Source: Planctomycetota bacterium
GTDB lineage: Bacteria > Planctomycetota > UBA1135 > UBA2386
Length of the DNA: 39,412 nucleotides
Direction of reading: 5' to 3'
Assembly: GCA_016795295.1 (NCBI GenBank)
Contig: JAEUHP010000249.1
Span: 1 to 39,412 of the forward strand
In this document: positions 1 to 6,970 of the stretch, in pieces
Numbering within the stretch: the stretch's first letter is position 1
Layout: every line of letters starts with the position of its first letter
The notes under the pieces: model-generated
Database searches by the model: none
Seen by the model: the letters and a program-made list of their open reading frames with translations, nothing else
Told to the model about the DNA's origin: nothing
Translations under genes and position numbers: made by a program

Positions 1-10
1 CTATTTTCCA

Positions 11-535
11 TTGATGGATGATTCGGTCCGGATCGAACTGTGCAAGGCACGACAACAATCAGATCGGCTCTCGCCGACGACGTGGCCGTCGATGGCTGCT
101 GCTTCTGGAGTCGTCGAGGTGAACCTGGAGCGGGATCCGCGCTGGGCTCGCATCTTCACCGGTGGCGATCTACGGCGCATGCTCGCCGACCTTGAGGCAG
201 TGATCGGCCGCCCGATCACGGCGCACCGTTCCCTCCTGTTCCTCTGTTCCTCGACGAGGCGCAGGCGGTCCCCGAAGTGCTGGGGTCACTGCGTTGGTTT
301 GCCGAGGAGATGCCTGACCTCCCGGTGGTCGCTGCGGGCAGCCTGCTCGTTCATGTTCGAGCGTGGGCTTCCGCTCGCGTTGCGGGTCGACGCCAACCCA
401 CCTTCGATCCAGGATCTGGCGGTGAAGACCGCCTTGGGCGACGCGGTCCGATACCGCATCCTCAATCTGCCCGGGTACCTCGTTTGGCGAGCGGCAGAAC
501 TGCTCGAATTGGCGCTGCCGAGTTCGGCGGCATGA
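11..535 (+). pseudogene. Decayed AAA_14/DUF4143 ATPase
   Basis: This is a remnant of the AAA_14/DUF4143 ATPase family, whose intact members are about 380-430 aa with a P-loop AAA domain followed by a DUF4143 region. Around 110-235 the frame reads VEVNLERDPRWARIF and DLEAVIGRPI, typical just after the P-loop. The next conserved part, FLDEAQAVPEVLGSLRWFAE then VVAAGSLL, is readable only in another frame, from about 244 to 345. The family C-terminus (LALRVDANPPSIQDLAVKTA, then LNLPGYLVWRAAELLE) returns in the first frame. Three lesions are visible: no P-loop at the 5' end, a frameshift caused by an 8-bp duplication at 237-252, and a missing middle section of roughly 150 residues near 345. The first bases are also less GC-rich than the surroundings, which suggests acquired DNA now degrading. 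The open frame itself is therefore unlikely to make a working protein. Confidence 0.8.
237..252 (+). repeat. 8-bp tandem duplication causing frameshift
   Basis: TGTTCCTC occurs twice back to back (237-244 and 245-252). Removing one copy restores the expected SLLFLDEAQ Walker B region of the AAA_14 remnant. The duplication is therefore the direct cause of the first frame break. Confidence 0.85.
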
Positions 536-1255
536 TCAGAGTTCTTCCAGGTACTCCGTCCAAGTCTCGGCCCGGTAGTCGAACACCCGATCGATACGCG
601 TACCGTTCCAGTGGTAGCGCAGCACACCAGCCTGCCGCGGCAGACCCACCGCGCGCGGCGTGAAGGCCCCCACACATTGCCCGCCGGCCCGGCGCACGCT
701 GGGGTAGACCACCCCGCGGCTGCCCAGTTCGCGCAGCTTGCGGCCCAAGAGCTGCCCGGCCGTGTAGTCGTCGGGGTGCAGGGCCGCCCGCCACTTCCTG
801 CTCCGGCGCAGATCGTGGAACCGATCGTCGATCGAGCCCACCAGCACCCGCATCTCCACGTCCAGCGGTGGTTCCGAGGTGGCCGCGTAGAAGCGCCCCA
901 GGTGCCAGCGCGTCTCCGCGATCGCCGTGGCTTCGTGGTCGGCGCAGTAGTAGACGCCGTGGCTGCCGTCCGAGAAGCGCGAGGGCCGGCGGTGGGCGAA
1001 CGCACCCATCACCCAGGAGGCGCCGGGGCCCGCGACCCGCTCGGCGACCGGCACGTGGGCGATGCGGCCAACTTCTTCGCGGAGGCGCGGATTGGTCAGC
1101 GCCTCGACTTCGGCCAGCACCGCCCAGGTCGCCGGGTCGCCGAGCCGCTCGAACAGCGGCACCGGTGGGTAGCGCGTCGGCAGGATGCGCGTGGCTTCCC
1201 GCCAGCGGACGCGGCGCAGGGGCGGGATCGCCGGCGTGGCTCGGCGGCGCTTCAC
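536..1255 (-). CDS. RES-domain toxin (NAD+-degrading family)
   Basis: A 239-aa RES-domain protein, the toxin half of Res-Xre type II modules; characterised members degrade or phosphorolyse NAD+. The core is at residues 80-220. Conserved polar positions are visible: Arg in SRFSDG, Tyr in GVYYCAD, Glu in AIAETRWH, and a later GVVYPSVRRAGGQCVGAF segment. Translation starts at a GTG that overlaps the antitoxin stop by 4 nt (GTGA), the usual antitoxin-first coupling. The family is often about 150-230 aa, so the length fits. Family membership is read from the motifs; whether it is toxic here is inference. Confidence 0.88.
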   Translation of the reverse strand: MKRRRATPAIPPLRRVRWREATRILPTRYPPVPLFERLGDPATWAVLAEVEALTNPRLREEVGRIAHVPVAERVAGPGASWVMGAFAHRRPSRFSDGSHGVYYCADHEATAIAETRWHLGRFYAATSEPPLDVEMRVLVGSIDDRFHDLRRSRKWRAALHPDDYTAGQLLGRKLRELGSRGVVYPSVRRAGGQCVGAFTPRAVGLPRQAGVLRYHWNGTRIDRVFDYRAETWTEYLEEL

Positions 1256-1683
1256 ACGCCCCCGCCGCGCGCGTAGTCGAGCAGGTGGCGCACTTCGGCG
1301 AGGTCGGTCACGTCTCCGGCGAGCATGCGCTGCAGCGCGCTCTGGCCGCCGAGCAGCGCATTGGGCCGGCGCAGCCAAGCGTCGGCGCGTTCGGGCTGCG
1401 GGAACAGGATCTGCAGCGCCTTCCAGATGCCGAGCAGCCAGCTGATGCGCCGGATCACGTCGGGGGGCACGCGCGCGATGCGGCCGCCCTTCCACTCGAA
1501 GAACGTGGCCCGCGCCGGCGTCCCCAGCAGCGTGCGCCCTTCGTCGGTCGACAACTGCCAGTGCTTGGCCATCTCGAAGAAGGCCCGCAAGGCGAAGTGC
1601 GCCTTCGCCGGAGTCGAGGCGATCCGCTCGGCGTCGGCTTGGTCGGAGGTCGAGAGGCGCAGGTTGGCCATGAGTCCAAACAT
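1252..1683 (-). CDS. Xre/MbcA/ParS-type antitoxin
   Basis: A 143-aa antitoxin partner of the downstream RES toxin. The N-terminal half is helical. The C-terminal half carries the MbcA/ParS toxin-binding domain signature: WLLGIWKALQILFP, AWLRRPNALLGGQSAL, then RMLAGDVTDLAEVRHLLD. These proteins bind and neutralise the RES toxin and repress their own promoter. An alternative start is the ATG at 1671 (MANLRLS), which has a GGA a few bases upstream; I kept the first ATG but cannot separate them. The upstream gap holds a perfect inverted repeat and a tandem repeat suited to autoregulation. Confidence 0.88.
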   Translation of the reverse strand: MFGLMANLRLSTSDQADAERIASTPAKAHFALRAFFEMAKHWQLSTDEGRTLLGTPARATFFEWKGGRIARVPPDVIRRISWLLGIWKALQILFPQPERADAWLRRPNALLGGQSALQRMLAGDVTDLAEVRHLLDYARGGGV

Positions 1684-1702
1684 CGACGAAAATGGATGAG
1701 AA

Positions 1703-1716
1703 GTCCAGACCTGGAC
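1703..1716. promoter_or_regulatory. Candidate antitoxin operator (inverted repeat)
   Basis: GTCCAG-AC-CTGGAC is a perfect 6-bp inverted repeat 20 bp upstream of the antitoxin ATG. Position and symmetry suit an operator bound by a dimeric Xre-type antitoxin. The assignment is inferred. Confidence 0.4.
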
Positions 1717-1731
1717 GCAGGGTGCTCGGAG

Positions 1732-1769
1732 CCCTTCACCCAGCCGGGCCCCCTTCACCCAGCCAGGCC
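1732..1769. repeat. 19-bp tandem repeat upstream of the toxin-antitoxin genes
   Basis: Two adjacent 19-bp units, CCCTTCACCCAGCCGGGCC and CCCTTCACCCAGCCAGGCC, differ at one base. They lie between the antitoxin start and the end of the SGNH hydrolase gene. They could be extra operator sites or a slippage product. Confidence 0.8.
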
Positions 1770-1820
1770 GCTGCAGGGCCCGAACTGCGGTGGCCTGGCG
1801 CCAGATGGCGCGCCTGCGGC

Positions 1821-3191
1821 CTACCCGCGTTTGCGCACCAGACCCTGCCGCACCAGCGCTTCCGCCACTTGCTGCGCCGCAAACTCCTGCCCCAGATCGC
1901 TCCAGTGGTCGTCGCCCGCCTTCAGGAAGCGGCTCTCGCACTGGCCGCCGGCCAGCAGCGGGAACAGATCCAGCGCCGGCACGCCTGCCGCGCGCCATCC
2001 GGCCAGCACCGCATCGGTCAGGTTGGTGCGCCGATAGCCCGGATACTTGCCGGTGTCGACCCGCCCGGTGTCGTAGTGCTCGCAGACGTCCATCGGATGC
2101 GGGATCGCCAAGCCGAACAGCGGTGTCTTCTGCTGCTGCGCCAGCGCCTGCATGCGTGCGAGCACGCCGGCCATCAGCTGCACGCGCTGCCGCGAACTCG
2201 GTGCTTCGGGCAGCAGCGCCACGTCGGCGTTGTAGAAGTCCACGCTGACGTTGCCGACCACGTCGTCGGTCGAAGCGTGTTCGGCGAGGGCGAGCTGCAG
2301 CCAGTACTCGACCAGCGCGGTGTCGCGGTCGGCGGCGCGGTCGACGTCGGCGGGGATCGCTGCTTCGGCGGCGCTGCCGGCCCGCCGCAGCGCGGACTTC
2401 AGCAGCGACTCGCGGGCGCCGACGGCGAACCGCTGGTAGAGATGGTCGGCGAGTTGGGCCTTGGGATTGCGAACCAAGGTGCCATCCGCGGCCAGGCGGA
2501 ACAGCTTGTTGCGTTCGAGGTCGCCGAAGTCGTTGCCGGCGAACACCGCCATCACCACCAGGTCGGGCCGGTACTTGGGCAGCTCGCGCGCCATCTTCAG
2601 CAGCGCCTGGTCCGGGCCGTAGGACGCGATGCCCGCGTTCACCACCTCGACCTCGGTGCCGAGCGCCTGCCGCAGGTGGTGTTCGAGGCGGCGTGCGAAG
2701 GTGTGCTCTTCCGCCGTGTAGATCGCCTGGACGAAGGAATCGCCGTAGACCATCACGCGCAGGGTGCCGTCGGTGCGCAGTTCGGGGCCGCGGAAGCCGT
2801 CCTGGTTGACGCGGTAGCGCACGGTGTGCCCGCCGTTCGCCGGCAAGTGGCGGAACTCGCCGCAGGCGCCCGGGCGCAGCGCGAACAGCAGTTCGGAGTC
2901 GTAGACGTAGGGCTGGCGCAGGCGGCAGCCGGCGAACTGCGCGAGCAGCAGCTCGGCGAGGGCCAGGGTGGCGAGGGTGGCCAGCGTGGCGGCGAGCAGC
3001 CGGCGCCGCGCGGCGGGGCGCAGGGCGGCGCCGGCCGCGAGCAGGACGCCGAGCCCGGCCAGGATCTGCTGGGTGCGGCCGAAGCCCGGTTCGCCGCCGA
3101 GGAACGGATCGTCGGAGATCGCGTAGGCGCTGAGGCCGAGGCCGAGGGTGAGCAGCAGGGCGGCGGCGACGGAGATCCGGGCGCGGGGCAT
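1821..3191 (-). CDS. Membrane-anchored SGNH/GDSL hydrolase
   Basis: A 456-aa protein with three hydrophobic segments near the N-terminus (about 6-24, 42-58, 66-86), then an SGNH hydrolase domain. The nucleophile block is VMVYGDSFVQA (Ser152), and the C-terminal block is AGDDHWSDLG (Asp427/428, His429), the expected Asp-x-His pair. VNAGIASYGPDQ and FAGNDFGD supply the Gly and Asn oxyanion blocks. Such proteins are esterases or acetyl-editing enzymes acting on envelope glycans or lipids; the substrate cannot be told. The gene runs the same way as the flagellar genes, 89 bp downstream of the last one, and could be cotranscribed. A second SGNH protein (22239-23225) shares the architecture. Confidence 0.85.
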   Translation of the reverse strand: MPRARISVAAALLLTLGLGLSAYAISDDPFLGGEPGFGRTQQILAGLGVLLAAGAALRPAARRRLLAATLATLATLALAELLLAQFAGCRLRQPYVYDSELLFALRPGACGEFRHLPANGGHTVRYRVNQDGFRGPELRTDGTLRVMVYGDSFVQAIYTAEEHTFARRLEHHLRQALGTEVEVVNAGIASYGPDQALLKMARELPKYRPDLVVMAVFAGNDFGDLERNKLFRLAADGTLVRNPKAQLADHLYQRFAVGARESLLKSALRRAGSAAEAAIPADVDRAADRDTALVEYWLQLALAEHASTDDVVGNVSVDFYNADVALLPEAPSSRQRVQLMAGVLARMQALAQQQKTPLFGLAIPHPMDVCEHYDTGRVDTGKYPGYRRTNLTDAVLAGWRAAGVPALDLFPLLAGGQCESRFLKAGDDHWSDLGQEFAAQQVAEALVRQGLVRKRG

Positions 3192-3280
3192 GGGCCGTAG
3201 TGTTGCGGTGGGTCGGTGGTGAGCAACGGAGTTTCCGCGCGGGGAGCGCGGTGCACCGCGGATCGCGCCGGGTACTCGCC

Positions 3281-3640
3281 TCAGGCGGTGCGGTGCACGT
3301 GCTCGGGGCTCACGCCGTCGGCCGGACGGTAGCCGCGCAGGGTCCTGGCCCCCTGTCGCACCCGGCCCAGCTCTTCGGCCAGACCGTCGAGGCCGGCGCG
3401 CATGCCGTGCTCCAGCCGCCCGCGCGCCAGGCTGGCCTGTTCGCGCAGTTCGCGCTCGGCAGGGCCGTCCTGCGTGGCCTCGGGCAGGTCGCGCAGGAGA
3501 TCGTCGGTGTGGTCGAGCAGGTCGCCGATCGCGTCCAGGTCGCCGCGGGCCAGGGCTTCGTAGCCCTGGTTCCAGCAGGCGATCAGCTCCGCGAGCGCGA
3601 ACGACGTGCGCGACGCCGGCTCAGTTGGGAACGATGCCAT
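3281..3640 (-). CDS. Small FliT-like flagellar partner protein
   Basis: A 119-aa, probably all-helical, soluble protein directly after fliS and overlapping it by 20 nt, so expression of the two is very likely coupled. The sequence (LAELIACWNQGYEALARGDL, then LDHTDDLLRDLPEA) is charged and has no membrane segment. In many bacteria a small helical chaperone, FliT, follows fliS and binds the FliD cap. Size, predicted helicity and position fit that role, but I see no diagnostic FliT motif. The call rests on context; it may be a lineage-specific flagellar protein. Confidence 0.6.
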   Translation of the reverse strand: MASFPTEPASRTSFALAELIACWNQGYEALARGDLDAIGDLLDHTDDLLRDLPEATQDGPAERELREQASLARGRLEHGMRAGLDGLAEELGRVRQGARTLRGYRPADGVSPEHVHRTA

Positions 3641-4001
3641 CCCAGCCTTCCTTCAGGGTGCGCAGCACCTTGAGTGCGTTGACCACACCGATCGGGGTGC
3701 GCGCCAGGTTGGCCTGGCTCAGTTGGTCGAGCGAGAACTCGTAGAGACGGTCGAGATCGCGCGCGATCTGGCCGCCGGCGGCATGGTCGAGGCTGGCGCG
3801 CAGTTCGCCGAGGATGCCGATCGCGCGCGACAGCGCCTGACCGACCTCGGGCGTGCGGGCGGTTTTGGGGTCGGACAGGCCGATGCGGGCCCGTTCGAGG
3901 TTCTTGATCGCGCCGTCGTAGAGCATCACCACCAGCTTCTCGGGCGTGGCGTTGAGGACGGCGTTGCGTTGGTAGACGGCGGCGGCTTGGGCGTGGCTCA
4001 T
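3621..4001 (-). CDS. fliS: Flagellin export chaperone FliS
   Basis: A 126-aa FliS protein, the cytoplasmic chaperone that binds the flagellin C-terminus and prevents premature polymerisation. The family signature is clear: AAAVYQRNAVLNATPEKLVV followed by MLYDGAIKNLERA, then a four-helix bundle ending in LKVLRTLKEGWDGI. Length is normal. An in-frame extension up to 4067 exists, but the ATG at 4001 (MSHAQAA) matches the usual FliS N-terminus. It sits 40 bp after fliD and overlaps the next gene, consistent with a flagellin-fliD-fliS-(fliT-like) group. Confidence 0.95.
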   Translation of the reverse strand: MSHAQAAAVYQRNAVLNATPEKLVVMLYDGAIKNLERARIGLSDPKTARTPEVGQALSRAIGILGELRASLDHAAGGQIARDLDRLYEFSLDQLSQANLARTPIGVVNALKVLRTLKEGWDGIVPN

Positions 4002-4041
4002 GGGGGGTGTGGTTGGGGGTTGAGAGGAACGTGGATCGAGA

Positions 4042-5418
4042 TCAGCGGCTGCGAATGTTGCCCACACTGCTGCCCTGACTCTGCAGGCGGGTCATCAGCG
4101 TCTCGAGGTTCGAGTACTTGGTCTCGAGTTGCTTCTGGTAGAGGGCGAGGCGCTTCTCACCTTGGTCGATGCGGCTCTGCGTCTGGCTCACCAGGCGGTC
4201 GAAACCGTCCCGGCGCGTCTTCAGCAATCCGTCGACCGAGTCCGTGTACTGCTTGACGGTGGTCTCGAGGCGCTTGCCGAGCCCATTGGTGGAATCGGTG
4301 AAGATCTTGGCCACGGCCTGCTGGTCGGCGGTCAGGGCCTCCTCGAACTTCGACTGGGTGAGCGTCAGCCGTCCCTGCGTGTCGGCCCTCACACCGATCT
4401 GCGCCAGCATCTGGTAGGCCTGGTTGCCGGTGGTGGTCACTTCGCCACCGACCACCGAACGCAGGGCCGAACGCAGCGAGCGCAGCGTCGTGTCGCCGAA
4501 CAGCGGATTCTTGGCCTTGCCGTCGCTGCCCAGCGTGTTCTGCTCGACGGCGAAGTCGACCACCTTGTTGTAGGCGTCGACGAAGTCCTGCACCTTCTTG
4601 GCCGTCTCGCTGGCGTCGGCGGCGATGGTGACGATCACGTCCTTGTTCGGGTTCGGGATCGCCTTGAGGTCCAGCGTCACGCCGGCGATGGCGCCAGCCA
4701 CACTGTTGGTGGGGCGGGTGACGAGCACGCCGTTGACCTGCACGCGGGCGTCCAGGGCTTGCGCGACGCGGTTGCCGGCCAGGCCGTTCATCACGCTGGC
4801 GAAGGCAGGATCGCCGTCGACGTCGCCGATGGTGAAGCCGTTGGCCAAGCCGGTGGCGAGCGATCGCATCACCAGCTGGTAGCGGGAATTGCCGGTGCCG
4901 CCGGTGTCGACCACTTCGGCGCGGACGCCCAGCGACTGGTCGGTCGCGGCCGTGTTGATCGCCGAAGCGATCCCTTCGAGCGAAGTGCTGGTCGGCGTGA
5001 TCGGCACCTGCGTGCTGCCGACCGTGAGGGTGAACTCGCCCCACGAGCCGTTGCTGGTGGTCGCCGAGGCCGAGCCGGTCGAAGCGTTGATCTGCGCCGT
5101 GGCGAGTTGCAGCACGCGCACGGTGTGCGCTCCGGGTGCTGCAGCGCTGGTGGCGCTGACGGTGAGCACGTTCGGATCGTCCGAGGTGCCCTTCATCTTC
5201 AGGAACTCGGTCGTCGTCTTCAGCGCGCGGCTGGCGGTGTTGAGCTTCTCCAGGAGGCCGCCGAGGTCGCTGTAGAGCGATTTCTGCCGGTTCAGCGACG
5301 TCTTCTTGGTCTCGAGCTGCGCGATCGGGCGCCGTTCGACGGCCACCAGAGCGTTGATGATCGCTTTCGAATCCAGGCCGGACGCGAGTCCGCCAAAGCT
5401 GATTCCTGCCGTCGACAT
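4042..5418 (-). CDS. fliD: Flagellar hook-associated protein 2 (filament cap) FliD
   Basis: A 458-aa filament cap protein that directs flagellin assembly at the filament tip. The N-terminal signature GISFGGLASGLDSKAIINAL is followed by VERRPI and a heptad region. The centre is Thr/Ser/Ala-rich D2-D3 sequence, and the C-terminus is a long coiled coil (FDRLVSQTQSRIDQGEKRL onward) ending in LMTRLQSQGS. Length is in the usual 450-500 aa range. The ATG at 5418 is preceded by GGAG at about -9; upstream in-frame codons give a low-complexity extension and were not used. A strong hairpin lies just before the start. Confidence 0.96.
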   Translation of the reverse strand: MSTAGISFGGLASGLDSKAIINALVAVERRPIAQLETKKTSLNRQKSLYSDLGGLLEKLNTASRALKTTTEFLKMKGTSDDPNVLTVSATSAAAPGAHTVRVLQLATAQINASTGSASATTSNGSWGEFTLTVGSTQVPITPTSTSLEGIASAINTAATDQSLGVRAEVVDTGGTGNSRYQLVMRSLATGLANGFTIGDVDGDPAFASVMNGLAGNRVAQALDARVQVNGVLVTRPTNSVAGAIAGVTLDLKAIPNPNKDVIVTIAADASETAKKVQDFVDAYNKVVDFAVEQNTLGSDGKAKNPLFGDTTLRSLRSALRSVVGGEVTTTGNQAYQMLAQIGVRADTQGRLTLTQSKFEEALTADQQAVAKIFTDSTNGLGKRLETTVKQYTDSVDGLLKTRRDGFDRLVSQTQSRIDQGEKRLALYQKQLETKYSNLETLMTRLQSQGSSVGNIRSR

Positions 5419-5431
5419 GAGGGAGCTCCAG

Positions 5432-5448
5432 CCGCGGTGGCACCGCGG
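5432..5448 (-). other. Hairpin directly upstream of fliD
   Basis: CCGCGGTGGCACCGCGG folds into a 7-bp perfect stem with a 3-nt loop, 14 nt before the fliD ATG. It could affect fliD translation or stabilise the mRNA end. No function is shown. Confidence 0.55.
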
Positions 5449-5538
5449 TGACTCGGTCATCGGCGGGCCCCGCCTCCCGGCTTGAACGAACTGCCGCGCG
5501 GTCGCCGGGTGGCGGCGCCGCACCGCCGGTACAAGCGC

Positions 5539-5574
5539 TCGGGCCGGAGTGCAGGGCAAAGCACGCCGGCCCGA
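5539..5574 (-). terminator. Strong hairpin after flagellin gene
   Basis: A 9-bp perfect stem (5539-5547 with 5566-5574), one mismatch, a further 4-bp stem (5549-5552 with 5561-5564) and an 8-nt loop. It starts 22 bp after the flagellin stop. No U-tract follows, so it may be a weak terminator or an RNA-stability element that lets flagellin mRNA exceed fliD mRNA. Confidence 0.6.
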
Positions 5575-5596
5575 CGTGTCGGTCCGCGAGCGGCGC

Positions 5597-6424
5597 TCAG
5601 CCGAGCAGGCGCAGAGCCGACTGCGGCAACGCGTTGGCCTGCGACAGCACCGAGATGCTGGCCTGCTGCAGGATCGAGTTGCGGGTCAGCTGCGAAGTCT
5701 CGTAGGCGACGTCGACGTCGCGGATGCGCGACTCGGCGGCGCTGAGATTCTCGACGGTGATCGCCAGGTTGTTGATCGTGCTGTTGAGGCGGTTCTGCAC
5801 CGCACCCAGGGAGCCACGCAGCCCGCTGACCGTGTTGATCGCGGAGTCGATGTTCGAGATCGCCGTGGTGGTGGCCCCACCCGAACCGATGTCCAGGGAC
5901 TGCAGCGACAGGCTGGTGGACAGCGCGGCGCTGAGGGACACGGAGATCGTGTCGATGCCCGAAGTGGTGCCGAAACCGACCTGGAAGCTGACCGTGCTCG
6001 AGGTGCCGTCGAGCAGCTTGATGCCCGAGAACTCGGTCGAACGGCCGATGCGGTTCACCTCGTCGACCAGGCTCTTGAACTCTTCGTTCAGCGTCTGCTT
6101 GTCCTGGTTGCTGACCGAGCCGTTGCTCGATTGGATCGCGAGCTCGCGCAGGCGCGTGAGGATCGAGCTCACTTCGTTGAGGGCGCCTTCCGCCGTCTGC
6201 ACCAGCGAGATGCCGTCGTTGGCGTTGCGCTTGGCTTGGTCCAGCGAGCGCACCTGCGAGCGTAGACGCTCGGAGATGGCCAAGCCGGCGGCGTCGTCCG
6301 ACGCCGAGGAGATGCGGAGGCCCGTCGACAGGCGACGGAAGTTGCCGGACAGCCGATCGGTCACCGACGCCAGGTTGCGCTGGGCGTTGATCGAAGCGGC
6401 ATTGGTGTTGACCCGAAGACCCAT
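5597..6424 (-). CDS. fliC: Flagellin
   Basis: A 275-aa flagellin, the filament subunit exported by the flagellar type III system. The N-terminal D0/D1 region is textbook: [18 protein letters not shown], then [20 protein letters not shown] and [14 protein letters not shown]. The C-terminal D1/D0 region has [20 protein letters not shown], then the end [19 protein letters not shown]. The variable middle is very short, so surface domains D2/D3 are essentially absent. The ATG at 6424 begins the conserved flagellin start. A FliA-like promoter and a leader hairpin are present upstream. It is the first gene of a minus-strand filament group. Confidence 0.97.
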   Translation of the reverse strand: MGLRVNTNAASINAQRNLASVTDRLSGNFRRLSTGLRISSASDDAAGLAISERLRSQVRSLDQAKRNANDGISLVQTAEGALNEVSSILTRLRELAIQSSNGSVSNQDKQTLNEEFKSLVDEVNRIGRSTEFSGIKLLDGTSSTVSFQVGFGTTSGIDTISVSLSAALSTSLSLQSLDIGSGGATTTAISNIDSAINTVSGLRGSLGAVQNRLNSTINNLAITVENLSAAESRIRDVDVAYETSQLTRNSILQQASISVLSQANALPQSALRLLG

Positions 6425-6459
6425 GTTGTCAGTTCCCCGTTGCGTGCTCTCGTGGTGTG

Positions 6460-6479
6460 CGGGCCAGTGGGCTGGCCCG
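6460..6479 (-). other. Leader hairpin of the flagellin mRNA
   Basis: A perfect 8-bp inverted repeat (CGGGCCAG / CTGGCCCG) with a 4-nt loop lies 36 nt before the flagellin ATG, between the candidate promoter and the ribosome site. It may stabilise the message. Confidence 0.6.
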
Positions 6480-6487
6480 TGTGTGGA

Positions 6488-6517
6488 GGATCGGCACACT
6501 CGGGGCGGCGAACTGAA
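6488..6517 (-). promoter_or_regulatory. Candidate sigma-28 (FliA) promoter of flagellin
   Basis: On the minus strand GCCGATCC (6488-6495) matches six of eight bases of the sigma-28 -10 element GCCGATAA. Fourteen bases upstream is TTCAGTTC (6510-6517), 5/8 to TAAAGTTT. The spacing is longer than the usual 11, so the -35 part is doubtful. Placement about 65 nt before the flagellin start is reasonable. Confidence 0.4.
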
Positions 6518-6607
6518 GCGCTTCGTCGGATTTTCCGGCGGTGTGTCGAGGTCTTCGACATCCCGGCCATGGCACCGCGCGCTCGCAGTGCCGCCGCCGG
6601 TGCTGGA

Positions 6608-6805
6608 TCAGTTCGCGGGCAGGGTGACGATCGCGGCCACGGCTGCGCCGGTGGCGACCACGATCTCGGCCACGCTGCGCAGCAAGGCTCCCGGGGGTGG
6701 CTGCAGGTCGGCACCTGAGTAGTAGCCGACGAACAGTTCCGCCATGCGTTGCAGCGCGAACCATGCCAGCGCCACGCCGCTGAGATAAACGGCAGCTTTG
6801 TGCAT
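6608..6805 (-). CDS. Small two-TM membrane protein, unknown
   Basis: A 65-aa protein with two hydrophobic segments: residues 5-24 (AVYLSGVALAWFALQRM region) and 43-62 (SVAEIVVATGAAVAAIVTLP). A short polar Pro-rich loop joins them. An AGGA lies about 13 nt upstream of the ATG at 6805. I do not recognise the family. It lies upstream of the flagellin gene on the same strand but is separated by the candidate flagellin promoter, so it is probably an independent unit divergent from the DUF1549 gene. It could be a chance reading frame, although the two clean membrane segments argue against that. Confidence 0.5.
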   Translation of the reverse strand: MHKAAVYLSGVALAWFALQRMAELFVGYYSGADLQPPPGALLRSVAEIVVATGAAVAAIVTLPAN

Positions 6806-6970
6806 TGAAATCGAGTCCTGGGGCGGCGCGATTGTGGCCGCTGCCCGACGCTGGTGCAATGCACAAACAGCGAATGCTGGGCACTGCGCCTGGCGGCCGA
6901 AGCCAACGGACCGCTACGAGGTTGCCTTGCAGGGGTTTCGGGTGAGAATGCCCCTCCCGACCAGCCCCTC

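Noticed and set aside
1732..1769. CRISPR-like repeat
   Set aside because: Only two units occur, directly adjacent and without spacers.
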